A DNA stretch of 7,996 nt from Candidatus Gastranaerophilales bacterium (GTDB lineage: Bacteria > Cyanobacteriota > Vampirovibrionia > Gastranaerophilales > Gastranaerophilaceae). Positions within the stretch are counted from its first letter, which is position 1; each line of letters begins with the position of its first letter. The position numbers were made by a program, and so were the translations under genes. Shown piece by piece: positions 1 through 5,099 of the stretch. The notes under the pieces were generated by a model, which was not told where the DNA came from, ran no database searches, and was given only the letters and a program-made list of their open reading frames with translations. The stretch covers positions 1 through 7,996 of the forward strand of contig CANQZO010000084.1 of the NCBI GenBank assembly GCA_947628355.1, in the 5' to 3' direction.

Positions 1-53
1 CGCTCTGCAGGTACCCTGCGCTTTTCCATCTTTGAATTTTGCTTCATTCGTGC

Positions 54-99
54 TTGTTGCTCCCTCGGGTTTGCTTTGCTCTCCCTGCGGAAAAACCGC
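54..99. repeat. Degenerate partial copy of the GC-rich terminator-associated repeat
   Basis: This stretch matches the central and right part of the intact copy at 155-230: the TTGTTGCTCCCTCGGGTT core, then GCTTTGCTCT, CCCTGCGG and AAAAACCGC. It differs by a few substitutions and lacks one base triplet near the CTACCCTGC position. It lies in the same orientation as the 155-230 copy. It has no A/T-tract or hairpin at its right end, so it looks like a decayed remnant. Bases 1-21 (CGCTCT, then TACCCTGCG) may be a further fragment. The short open frames through it come from the repeat having few stop codons and are not genes. Confidence 0.75.
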
Positions 100-154
100 T
101 GTCTTTGTTTTTCCTGTTCGCACAACCCCTGCAACCTCGCTTTAAAAACCCTTT

Positions 155-230
155 CGGTTTTTTCCGCTCGGTCGGGTTGTTGCTCCCTCGGGTTCGCTTC
201 GCTCTACCCTGCGGAAAAACCGCAAAAAAA
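155..230 (-). repeat. GC-rich repeat element, copy B
   Basis: This copy is a perfect 76-bp reverse complement of bases 682-757. Strand is given as the direction in which the element follows its adjacent hairpin/T-tract. Read on the minus strand it starts with T7, GCGGTTTTTCCGC, AGGGTAGAGCG and ends with GCGGAAAAAACCG. The small palindromes GCGG-N5/6-CCGC at both ends give it near-terminal inverted repeats. It is markedly more GC-rich than its surroundings. The plus-direction reading has no stop codon in any frame, which produces spurious ORFs. It encodes no transposase, so it is non-autonomous or a structural/regulatory repeat. I do not recognise a named family. Confidence 0.9.
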
Positions 231-250
231 GACCGAAAATTCATTCGGTC
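224..250 (-). terminator. Hairpin plus T-tract reading leftward out of the gene-free island
   Basis: GACCGAA (231-237) pairs with TTCGGTC (244-250) around a 6-nt loop. Read on the minus strand, the stem is followed immediately by seven T (224-230) and then the repeat element. This is the classic intrinsic terminator layout. There is no recognisable minus-strand gene in the 400 bp that would feed it, so either an unannotated transcript exists or the terminator belonged to a lost gene. Confidence 0.6.
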
Positions 251-663
251 AAACAGTTTACGAGTGAGAGTGGAATATGTATAAACTTATAATACTTGTT
301 TATAAAATCTTTCATATTAACCTCTTGTTTATTCATTCGTTGTATTATCTCTTATACTTTTGAGCTACATTAAGAAATGTTACAAAAATATATATTTTTT
401 ATGTATAATTTAGCAATTTTTTATATACAAATTTTTTTATATATATGTGAATGATAAAACACAAATAAACAGAAGATATTAAGAGAGTACGAATACTAAT
501 CGACTACAGATAAACGGGCATGGGAACAAATAAAGGGTATGCGCATACCAAACTTACTTTAAAACCTATAAAAACCATAATAATATACCTTACACATACT
601 TACCTTTACTTTTTAACACGACGGATATGAACAAAAGACTTTCTTTTACATTCCGAATTGTTT
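251..663. other. AT-rich gene-free island between inverted repeat copies
   Basis: No open frame of credible length or composition occurs on either strand. The segment is very AT-rich, with runs such as TATATATATG around 430-447. It contains a TATAAT hexamer at 404-409 on the plus strand with no good -35, and a 14-bp perfect palindrome at 536-549. It is bounded by hairpin/T-tract units that would each stop transcription leaving the island. It could hold a small RNA, a decayed gene or an invertible spacer; none is established from sequence alone. I see no tRNA-like or rRNA-like sequence. Confidence 0.6.
536..549. promoter_or_regulatory. 14-bp perfect palindrome, possible protein-binding site
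   Basis: GGTATGCGCATACC is fully self-complementary with no spacer. It is one of the few GC-containing words in this AT-rich island. A gapless palindrome is a poor RNA hairpin but a typical shape for a dimeric DNA-binding protein site. It does not resemble a dif site, which has an asymmetric pair of 11-bp arms and a 6-bp spacer. The function is unknown. Confidence 0.35.
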
Positions 664-688
664 GGGACATCAAATGTCCCTTTTTTTT
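664..688 (+). terminator. Intrinsic terminator reading rightward out of the island
   Basis: GGGACAT (664-670) pairs with ATGTCCC (674-680) around a 3-nt loop and is followed directly by eight T (681-688). No plus-strand gene precedes it. The only nearby start codon (627) opens a short frame that reads through the terminator into the repeat, which is not convincing. Either a small RNA ends here or the terminator was carried along with the repeat. Confidence 0.7.
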
Positions 689-757
689 GCGGTTTTTCCG
701 CAGGGTAGAGCGAAGCGAACCCGAGGGAGCAACAACCCGACCGAGCGGAAAAAACCG
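682..757 (+). repeat. GC-rich repeat element, copy C (inverted relative to copy B)
   Basis: This copy is a perfect 76-bp inverted partner of 155-230. Here the full unit seems to be 681-766. It opens with T8 and GCGGTTTTTCCGC and closes with GCGGAAAAAACCGC and A8, so its ends are inverted repeats of about 21 bp differing by one T/A. The left T-tract is the tail of the terminator at 664-688. The right A-tract is the T-tail of the minus-strand terminator at 759-786. The element therefore fills exactly the space between two converging terminators. Confidence 0.92.
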
Positions 758-758
758 C

Positions 759-786
759 AAAAAAAAGACGAATTATTAATTCGTCT
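759..786 (-). terminator. Intrinsic terminator of the 175-residue hypothetical gene
   Basis: Read on the minus strand, GACGAATT (785-778) pairs with AATTCGTC (774-767) around a 3-nt loop, extended by one A-T pair. The stem is followed by eight T (766-759). It begins about 25 nt after the stop codon of the leftward gene ending at 811, so its assignment is straightforward. Its T-tract doubles as the right end of repeat copy C. Confidence 0.8.
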
Positions 787-810
787 CGGAAAAACAAGTA
801 ACAATGTATT

Positions 811-1338
811 TTAGGCAACTAAATTTATTGAACCAGAAACTGGTTTATTTTCATCTTCCTGTTCGGCGTTTTGAGCACTCATGTAGAATGAAAACGGATT
901 AGAACCGCGTTTATCTTTATCTAAATCTTTTGATTGAGATACTTGAACTGCGGCTGTTATTACTTCGCTCTCATTTAATTTTTCAGTATTTTCAAGATTT
1001 ATTACCACTTTTCCGCTGTTTTCTTTAGAGGTAAATAAACTCTGAGCAGCTTGCGAGTTTAAATATTGAACATTGGCAGAAAATGCCTGACTAAAGTTAA
1101 TACCAAAGTCTGTTGCAGCTTTTGCAGCTTTTAACGCAACATCACTGCGGGTATTTGCGGAATATAAATCCGTTCCGATGCTGACTCTGTTAAATTTTGA
1201 TAAATTTAATTTTGAGACATCTACGGTTTTTTCGTTATTCGGATTTAAGATTTGTTCGGTAACTTTTGCTAACGCCTGCACATCTATTGCAGGTTTTGAA
1301 TAATTAGCTGAATATACCGAGCCCACATTTAATCCCAT
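811..1338 (-). CDS. Unrecognised 175-residue protein with repeated [YF]SAN motifs
   Basis: I do not recognise this family. The start chosen is the ATG at 1338, giving MGLNVGSVYSAN. It has an AAAGG ribosome binding site 6 nt upstream. A longer frame would need a TTG at 1356, and the Shine-Dalgarno bases would then lie inside the coding sequence. The protein has no signal peptide, no membrane segment and no cysteine. It is rich in Ser, Asn, Ala and Lys. A short motif recurs: VYSAN near residue 9, LYSAN in the middle and FSAN later, with Ala-rich helical stretches between. The C-terminal third is charged and low in complexity (KDLDKDKRG, AEQEDENKP). It could be a soluble or non-classically exported structural protein; this is a guess. 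The gene is divergent from rplS and ends in its own terminator. Confidence 0.75.
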   Translation of the reverse strand: MGLNVGSVYSANYSKPAIDVQALAKVTEQILNPNNEKTVDVSKLNLSKFNRVSIGTDLYSANTRSDVALKAAKAATDFGINFSQAFSANVQYLNSQAAQSLFTSKENSGKVVINLENTEKLNESEVITAAVQVSQSKDLDKDKRGSNPFSFYMSAQNAEQEDENKPVSGSINLVA

Positions 1339-1438
1339 TTTTTGCCTTTTCTCCAATTACTTATGTTATACTTATCGGCAAATTTTAAAAAAACTTTAGA
1401 AAAAAACAAAAAACTTTAATAATTGTTAACAAAACCCC

Positions 1439-1467
1439 TTGAAGAAAAAACATGTTTTGAATATGAT
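1439..1467 (+). promoter_or_regulatory. Promoter of rplS
   Basis: A -35 box TTGAAG (1439-1444) and a -10 box TATGAT (1462-1467) are separated by exactly 17 bp. This predicts a start near 1474 and a leader of about 30 nt before the rplS ATG. The leader is too short to hold an elaborate riboregulator. Ribosome binding site AAAGGA is at 1491-1496. Confidence 0.7.
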
Positions 1468-1504
1468 AAGGTAACGAATGGATTATTAGTAAAGGAATGC
1501 AATT

Positions 1505-1858
1505 ATGAACCCTACAGTAGAAAGTTTAGGAAAAGAATATCTTAATAAAGAATTACCGCAATTAAATCCCGGCGATACGGTAAAAGTGTTTGTAAGAATT
1601 GTTGAAGGCAACAAAGAAAGAACACAGGCATTTGAGGGAACAATATTAAAGAAAAGAGGAAGCGGAGTAGGCAAGACCATTACCGTTAGAAAAATCTTCC
1701 AAGGTGTTGGTGTTGAAAGAGTTTTCCCCGTTTATTCACCTCGTGTTGAAAAAATCTCAATAGTAAGACGCGGTGATGTTAAACGTGCTAAATTATATTA
1801 CTTAAGAGAACGCTCGGGTAAAGCAACACGTATCAGAGAAAAGATTGAAAAGAACTAA
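1505..1858 (+). CDS. rplS: 50S ribosomal protein L19
   Basis: L19 is a component of the large ribosomal subunit that sits at the interface with the 30S subunit and contributes to an intersubunit bridge. The 117-residue length is normal for bacterial L19. Family features are visible along the chain: the NPGDTVKVFVRIVEGNKER segment, the F-EG-I--KRG-G-G-T-TVRKI core, GVGVERVFPVYSP, and the basic C-terminus RRGDVKRAKLYYLRERSGK. The ATG at 1505 is preceded by AAAGGA with an 8-nt spacer. In many bacteria rplS follows rimM and trmD; here it stands alone behind its own promoter and is followed by a terminator, so it is likely a single-gene unit with some readthrough into rbgA. Confidence 0.97.
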   Translation: MNPTVESLGKEYLNKELPQLNPGDTVKVFVRIVEGNKERTQAFEGTILKKRGSGVGKTITVRKIFQGVGVERVFPVYSPRVEKISIVRRGDVKRAKLYYLRERSGKATRIREKIEKN

Positions 1859-1881
1859 ATAACGAAATTTTCAGAATAATT

Positions 1882-1920
1882 AAGCCATAGTCACTGTTAA
1901 AACTTTGAGTATGGCTTTTT
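1882..1920 (+). terminator. Intrinsic terminator after rplS
   Basis: AAGCCATA (1882-1889) pairs with TATGGCTT (1910-1917) across a 20-nt loop and runs into five T (1916-1920). It starts 24 nt after the rplS stop. It separates rplS from rbgA, which begins only 17 nt further on, so rbgA is probably expressed by readthrough or from a weak promoter overlapping this region. Confidence 0.7.
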
Positions 1921-1936
1921 ATATATAAGAGGAATT

Positions 1937-2776
1937 ATGGAGCATATTCATTGGTACCCGGGGCATATTGCCAAAGCGGAAAAAAAACTTAAAGAGCAGA
2001 TTAATATTGTTGATGTGGTAATTGAAGTTATTGACGCAAGATTACCCCAAAGCAGTATTTATCCAAATATTGAAAAACTCTTAAAAGATAAACCCCGATT
2101 AATATTAATGAATAAAGCCGATTTAGCCGACATTGAGCAGACAACAAACTGGCAGAAAGTCATAAAAGAAAAAACAAAATGCCCCGTACTTGCGACATGC
2201 GCGAGTGATAATAAGGACTTATCCAAAATTTTAAATAAGGTAACGGAACTGGGGCAGCCTAAAATTATTGCGTTAGTTAAAAAAGGACTTTTACCAAGAG
2301 CCGTAAGAGTTATGGTTGTTGGTATGCCAAATGTGGGTAAATCAAGTATCATTAATAAATTAATAAAAAAGACAAAAGCCAAAACAGGCGCAAAAGCAGG
2401 CGTTACGCGAGAACAGCAGTGGGTCAGAATTAATCCCAAAGTTGATTTATTGGATACTCCCGGGATAATTCCGTTAAAACAAGAGGACCAAAACAGTGCA
2501 TACAAACTTGCCTTTGTTGATTCAATCGGCGAAAATGCCTATGATGTTGAAGCGGTTGCCGATATTTTCATTAAAGAAGTTAATAAAATTTATCCTGACT
2601 TATTAAAAGAATATTATAAACTTGGGGATGAGGAAGTTAACCTTGAAAATATTGCTTTAAAGCGCAACTGGATAGTATCGGGAGCAAAAGCGGATACAAA
2701 AAGGACTGCACAAAATATATTAAATGATTTTAGATTGGGTCGTCTTGGCAGGTTAACTCTGGACAGATATGAATAA
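1937..2776 (+). CDS. rbgA: Ribosome biogenesis GTPase RbgA (YlqF)
   Basis: RbgA is a GTPase needed for late assembly of the 50S subunit, where it binds the immature particle near the peptidyl-transferase and tRNA sites. This 279-residue protein shows the circularly permuted order of the YlqF/YawG group: G4 NKAD at 59-62 comes before G1 GMPNVGKSS at 129-137, then G2 with Thr157 (GVTR) and G3 DTPG at 173-176. The N-terminal WYPGH places His10 where the catalytic His9 of Bacillus subtilis RbgA lies. The C-terminal ~80 residues form the ANTAR-like RNA-binding helical domain of the family. The start has AGAGGA a few bases upstream. The gene overlaps rnhB by 8 nt, so the two are translationally coupled. 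Confidence 0.95.
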   Translation: MEHIHWYPGHIAKAEKKLKEQINIVDVVIEVIDARLPQSSIYPNIEKLLKDKPRLILMNKADLADIEQTTNWQKVIKEKTKCPVLATCASDNKDLSKILNKVTELGQPKIIALVKKGLLPRAVRVMVVGMPNVGKSSIINKLIKKTKAKTGAKAGVTREQQWVRINPKVDLLDTPGIIPLKQEDQNSAYKLAFVDSIGENAYDVEAVADIFIKEVNKIYPDLLKEYYKLGDEEVNLENIALKRNWIVSGAKADTKRTAQNILNDFRLGRLGRLTLDRYE

Positions 2777-3419
2777 ATTATTTGAGTTTGATAAAAAAAA
2801 GCAAAAAGACATTGATTTTCTCATCGGCACGGATGAAGCGGGCAGAGGCCCGGGGGCAGGAGGTGTGTTTGCCTCGGCAGTCTGCTTTACATCTTTAGAT
2901 AAAAATTTAATTAAAACTCTTGATAAGATTAATGACTCAAAGCAGTTAAGCGAAAATGTACGGGATGAACTTTTTGATATCATAAAGGCAAATTCTATAT
3001 ATTCAATACAAATAGGAACGGTCGAGGAAATAGAAAAATACAATATTCTTGCAGTTTCTTTAATGCAAATGAAAAGAGCCTGCGAAGAAGTTATTGCAAT
3101 GACAAAGTCAAAAAACATAAAAGTGCTTGTAGACGGAAATAAGCTGATAAGAAATTTTAATTTCCCGCAGGAAACGATAGTAAAGGGCGACGGTAAATCG
3201 GCTTCCATTGCAGCAGCGAGCATACTCGCTAAAGTAGCGCGCGACAGATATATGGCAGAGCTTGATAAAGAGTTCCCCATGTACGGCTGGGCTCAAAATA
3301 AAGGCTATATGACCCAAGCTCATCTTGAAGCGGTTGATAAATACGGGCTTTGTAAATACCACCGCAAAAAATTTTTTGAAAAACATTTTGAAACCGCTCA
3401 GCAATTATCACTTCTTTAA
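2769..3419 (+). CDS. rnhB: Ribonuclease HII
   Basis: RNase HII cleaves the RNA strand of RNA/DNA hybrids. It also cuts 5' of single ribonucleotides misincorporated in DNA, starting ribonucleotide excision repair. The 216-residue length is normal. Family motifs in order are GTDEAGRGPGAGG with metal ligands Asp22 and Glu23, NDSKQLS near 55-61, VDGN with Asp122, KGDGKSASIAAASILAKVARD (139-159) with Asp141 as the probable fourth acidic residue, and the C-terminal GYMTQAHLEAV...GLCKYHRKKF substrate-binding region. Position 29 is Gly where many homologues have Leu (GRGPLAG), a small variation. The ATG overlaps the rbgA stop region, and the rbgA-rnhB order is common in bacteria. Confidence 0.96.
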   Translation: MNKLFEFDKKKQKDIDFLIGTDEAGRGPGAGGVFASAVCFTSLDKNLIKTLDKINDSKQLSENVRDELFDIIKANSIYSIQIGTVEEIEKYNILAVSLMQMKRACEEVIAMTKSKNIKVLVDGNKLIRNFNFPQETIVKGDGKSASIAAASILAKVARDRYMAELDKEFPMYGWAQNKGYMTQAHLEAVDKYGLCKYHRKKFFEKHFETAQQLSLL

Positions 3420-3428
3420 AAATTGCAG

Positions 3429-3460
3429 GTTGAGTTACGCTTCACTAACTCAACATTTTT
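3429..3460 (+). terminator. Intrinsic terminator of the rbgA-rnhB operon
   Basis: GTTGAGTTA (3429-3437) pairs perfectly with TAACTCAAC (3446-3454) around an 8-nt loop and is followed by ATTTTTATTTTTT. It sits 9 nt after the rnhB stop. The convergent XRE gene has its stop codon inside this T-tract. For leftward transcripts the hairpin lacks a directly adjacent T-run, so it is at best weakly bidirectional. Confidence 0.85.
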
Positions 3461-3770
3461 ATTTTTTATTAATGATTTTATAAATTTCATCTAATTTATT
3501 GTTAATTTTAGAAATTTCATCAAGAGTTTCGGGTGTATATTTTTGATTAGGTTTCAAAAAGAGAACATAAGGTTCAACATTAAAAAATTTACAAATTTTT
3601 TCGAGCAAATCGCTTGTTACAAAAGACTTTCCATTTTCAATTAAACTTATTGTTTGATATGCTTGTAAGTCTAAACACTCGGCAAGTTGTTCCTGTGTTA
3701 TACCTCTTGATTCTCTCAAGTCTTTTAATGCTTTACCAAATATATTTTTAACATTGTTTGTTCTTACCAT
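3459..3770 (-). CDS. XRE-family helix-turn-helix transcriptional regulator
   Basis: This is a 103-residue DNA-binding protein with a Cro/CI-type HTH_3 domain spanning about residues 10-66. The segment GITQEQLAECLDLQ followed by TISLIENGKS holds the recognition helix region and the usual I-x-x-x-E-N-G-K hallmark. The domain ends with DLLEKICKFFNVEPYVLF. The last ~25 residues (ETLDEISKINNKLDEIYKIINKK) look like an amphipathic helix or short coiled coil, suited to dimerisation. The ATG at 3770 has no Shine-Dalgarno sequence, and an inverted repeat overlaps it, which suggests autorepression. The gene is convergent with rnhB and divergent from an unknown 82-residue gene. The target is unknown; the divergent gene is the obvious candidate. 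Confidence 0.88.
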   Translation of the reverse strand: MVRTNNVKNIFGKALKDLRESRGITQEQLAECLDLQAYQTISLIENGKSFVTSDLLEKICKFFNVEPYVLFLKPNQKYTPETLDEISKINNKLDEIYKIINKK

Positions 3771-3786
3771 ATTAAAATGATATGGT
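3766..3786. promoter_or_regulatory. Inverted repeat over the XRE start codon, probable operator
   Basis: ACCATAT (3766-3772) and ATATGGT (3780-3786) are perfect inverted 7-mers separated by 7 bp, so equivalent bases lie 14 bp apart. The left arm contains the start codon of the leftward XRE gene. Placement and symmetry fit an autoregulatory operator for a dimeric XRE protein. The same bases also contain a TATCAT hexamer read leftward (3782-3777), so the mRNA may be leaderless. Confidence 0.5.
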
Positions 3787-3837
3787 CTTTTTTAGAAAAT
3801 TTCTATTAAACTTAATTTAATAATATAAAATTAAATA

Positions 3838-3846
3838 TGATATAAT
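3838..3846 (+). promoter_or_regulatory. Extended -10 promoter of the 82-residue gene
   Basis: TGATATAAT at 3838-3846 is a consensus TGnTATAAT extended -10 box. No good -35 hexamer lies 17 bp upstream in the AT-rich sequence, which an extended -10 can tolerate. The predicted start is near 3853, giving a leader of about 48 nt before the ATG at 3901. Confidence 0.55.
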
Positions 3847-3900
3847 AATAAAAATAAAATAGTTTAAAAAATTAAGAATACAAAATATTAAGGAGTGAAA

Positions 3901-4149
3901 ATGATTGATTTTACAGAAGAAACAAAAATTAAATTTGAAGACCAAATTATGAGCATTGCCCAAGGCATATATGAAATTGAGGGATGCTGCAATGTGATTT
4001 CAAGTGCTGCAACCAATGAATTTGACCCTCCAAAAATTCAAGATATTGAAAACTCTGTTGCAATATTAAAGGAATATGTTTTAAAAATTAAAGAAAAAAC
4101 AAAAAACCACATTAAATATTGTGAAAATTTAGGAATAATTAATAATTAA
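3901..4149 (+). CDS. Unrecognised 82-residue protein divergent from the XRE regulator
   Basis: I do not recognise this family. The start is taken as the ATG at 3901 with AAGGAG at 3890-3895 and a 5-nt spacer. A GTG at 3895 would place the start inside the Shine-Dalgarno sequence. The protein begins MIDFTEETKIKFEDQ, is mostly charged and predicted helical, and has no signal peptide or membrane segment. It carries a vicinal Cys pair (EGCCNV, residues 28-32) and a third Cys near the end (KYCENLG). A central FDPPKIQDIENSV could break two helices. Similar small helical proteins are often accessory or phage-like genes, but nothing here assigns a role. It may be regulated by the divergent XRE protein. 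A good promoter and ribosome binding site support its being real. Confidence 0.7.
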   Translation: MIDFTEETKIKFEDQIMSIAQGIYEIEGCCNVISSAATNEFDPPKIQDIENSVAILKEYVLKIKEKTKNHIKYCENLGIINN

Positions 4150-4160
4150 AATAACAATAA

Positions 4161-4173
4161 CCAATAATATTGG
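4161..4173. other. 13-bp palindrome downstream of the 82-residue gene
   Basis: CCAATA and TATTGG flank a single central A. The loop is too small for a normal RNA hairpin and no T-run follows, so it is not a convincing terminator. The interval 4150-4265 between the convergent genes shows no clear terminator for either of them, only A/T-rich runs around 4226-4262. Confidence 0.25.
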
Positions 4174-4265
4174 CGAGTTAAGAACCCTTTGATTAAATTA
4201 CGAACTATCTAAAGACCATCATAAAAGTTTTTTTAAAGCATTTTTAATTTTCAAAACAAATTTCT

Positions 4266-5087
4266 TTATTTTAAAACCCATTCTTCCATTAAACCTTTTG
4301 ATTGTTCCCAGGCAAATGATGCATTTTGATCATTTTCAAAAGTACAATATTTACATGTTTCTATTGGCTTATTCAAATATTGAAGTATTTGTTTGGGGTT
4401 TGATTTATATATATCAATACCTTGCGATACCGTAATATTTTGATTAAATTTTTTATTAAAATATTTTACATATAAAGCAAACGGACAATTATAAAGATGC
4501 CCATTAAATAATGTTGTACATTGTTTCATTATACATATTGAATATTCTTTTTTTATATTGGAATTACCATTTAGATTAATATATTTTCTAAAAGAATTTC
4601 GAATATATATCAATTTGTTTTGCATATTAGCGGTATCTGTTAAATCTAAATATTGGGAAAATTTATCTGAAGTAACCGGATATTTTGATAATATTATGTT
4701 TGCATTATTTTTAATATAATCCAGCTTATCTTTTTGAAGCGAGGGCAATAAAATACCGTTAGATACTATCTCTATTTGAGATATAGGAGATATATTTTTA
4801 CAAATAGAAACAAATTCAGTAATTTTAGGGTGTAATAACGGTTCGCCTCCCAGTAAAATTATTCTATAAATCTTAAATTTACCGCACAATTCTTTTAAAT
4901 CTCGCTCAAATTCACTTATATCAAGAAAATATTCATCACTTATATTACTAAAGTGACTGCAGCCCTTACAATTTAAATTACAATGATCTGTCAAATGAAC
5001 TTCTAAGGATGGTAATATTAATTTACTTATATTAATTTTTACTGTTAATAAAGATTTATTATTAATATATTTATGAAATTTAAACAT
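4266..5087 (-). CDS. Radical SAM protein with SPASM-like C-terminal cysteines
   Basis: This 273-residue protein has the radical SAM cluster motif CNLNCKGC (Cys36, Cys40, Cys43), which binds a 4Fe-4S cluster and S-adenosylmethionine, and LLGGEPLLHP (GGEP 80-83), the SAM-contacting motif. IEIVSNGILL near 105-114 is the next conserved strand. A C-terminal cysteine set (Cys185, Cys190, Cys201 and Cys245-x-x-Cys248) resembles a SPASM/twitch auxiliary cluster. Proteins starting LPSLEVHLTDHCNLNCKGCSHFS resemble a group I associate with surface-polysaccharide and glycosyltransferase loci; that link is from memory and uncertain. The gene begins 12 nt after the DUF512 gene with no visible Shine-Dalgarno, so coupling is likely. 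Sampled lines are about 20% GC against 25-33% in its neighbour, which hints at acquired DNA. The substrate is unknown. Confidence 0.88.
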   Translation of the reverse strand: MFKFHKYINNKSLLTVKINISKLILPSLEVHLTDHCNLNCKGCSHFSNISDEYFLDISEFERDLKELCGKFKIYRIILLGGEPLLHPKITEFVSICKNISPISQIEIVSNGILLPSLQKDKLDYIKNNANIILSKYPVTSDKFSQYLDLTDTANMQNKLIYIRNSFRKYINLNGNSNIKKEYSICIMKQCTTLFNGHLYNCPFALYVKYFNKKFNQNITVSQGIDIYKSNPKQILQYLNKPIETCKYCTFENDQNASFAWEQSKGLMEEWVLK

Positions 5088-5099
5088 AAGTTAAAGTTA

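Noticed and set aside
54..230. CRISPR array
   Set aside because: The copies are long, degenerate, irregularly spaced and partly inverted, and no uniform spacers or cas genes are present.
39..284. Short open frames through the left repeats (both strands), and 606-818 on the minus strand
   Set aside because: They are generated by the GC-rich repeat, which has no stop codon in any plus-direction reading of copy B. The same peptide words appear in different frames and strands, and there is no consistent ribosome binding site.
155..757. Insertion sequence with 76-bp terminal inverted repeats
   Set aside because: There is no transposase or remnant of one between the repeats, and a third partial copy lies outside them, so the repeats are better seen as separate small elements.
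627..779. Small frame starting MNKRLSFTF at 627 and running through the terminator and repeat copy C
   Set aside because: It would read through an intrinsic terminator and translate the repeat; its upstream sequence (ACACGACGGAT) is a poor ribosome binding site.
1339..1356. TTG start six codons upstream for the 175-residue protein
   Set aside because: Those codons contain the AAAGG Shine-Dalgarno of the ATG at 1338, which is the better start.
2059..2505. Minus-strand frames inside rbgA and rnhB (2059-2505, 2753-3280, 3108-3404)
   Set aside because: They are shadows antisense to strongly conserved genes, with no ribosome binding sites or recognisable domains.
3895..3900. GTG start for the 82-residue protein
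   Set aside because: The GTG overlaps the AAGGAG ribosome binding site that is ideally spaced for the ATG at 3901.
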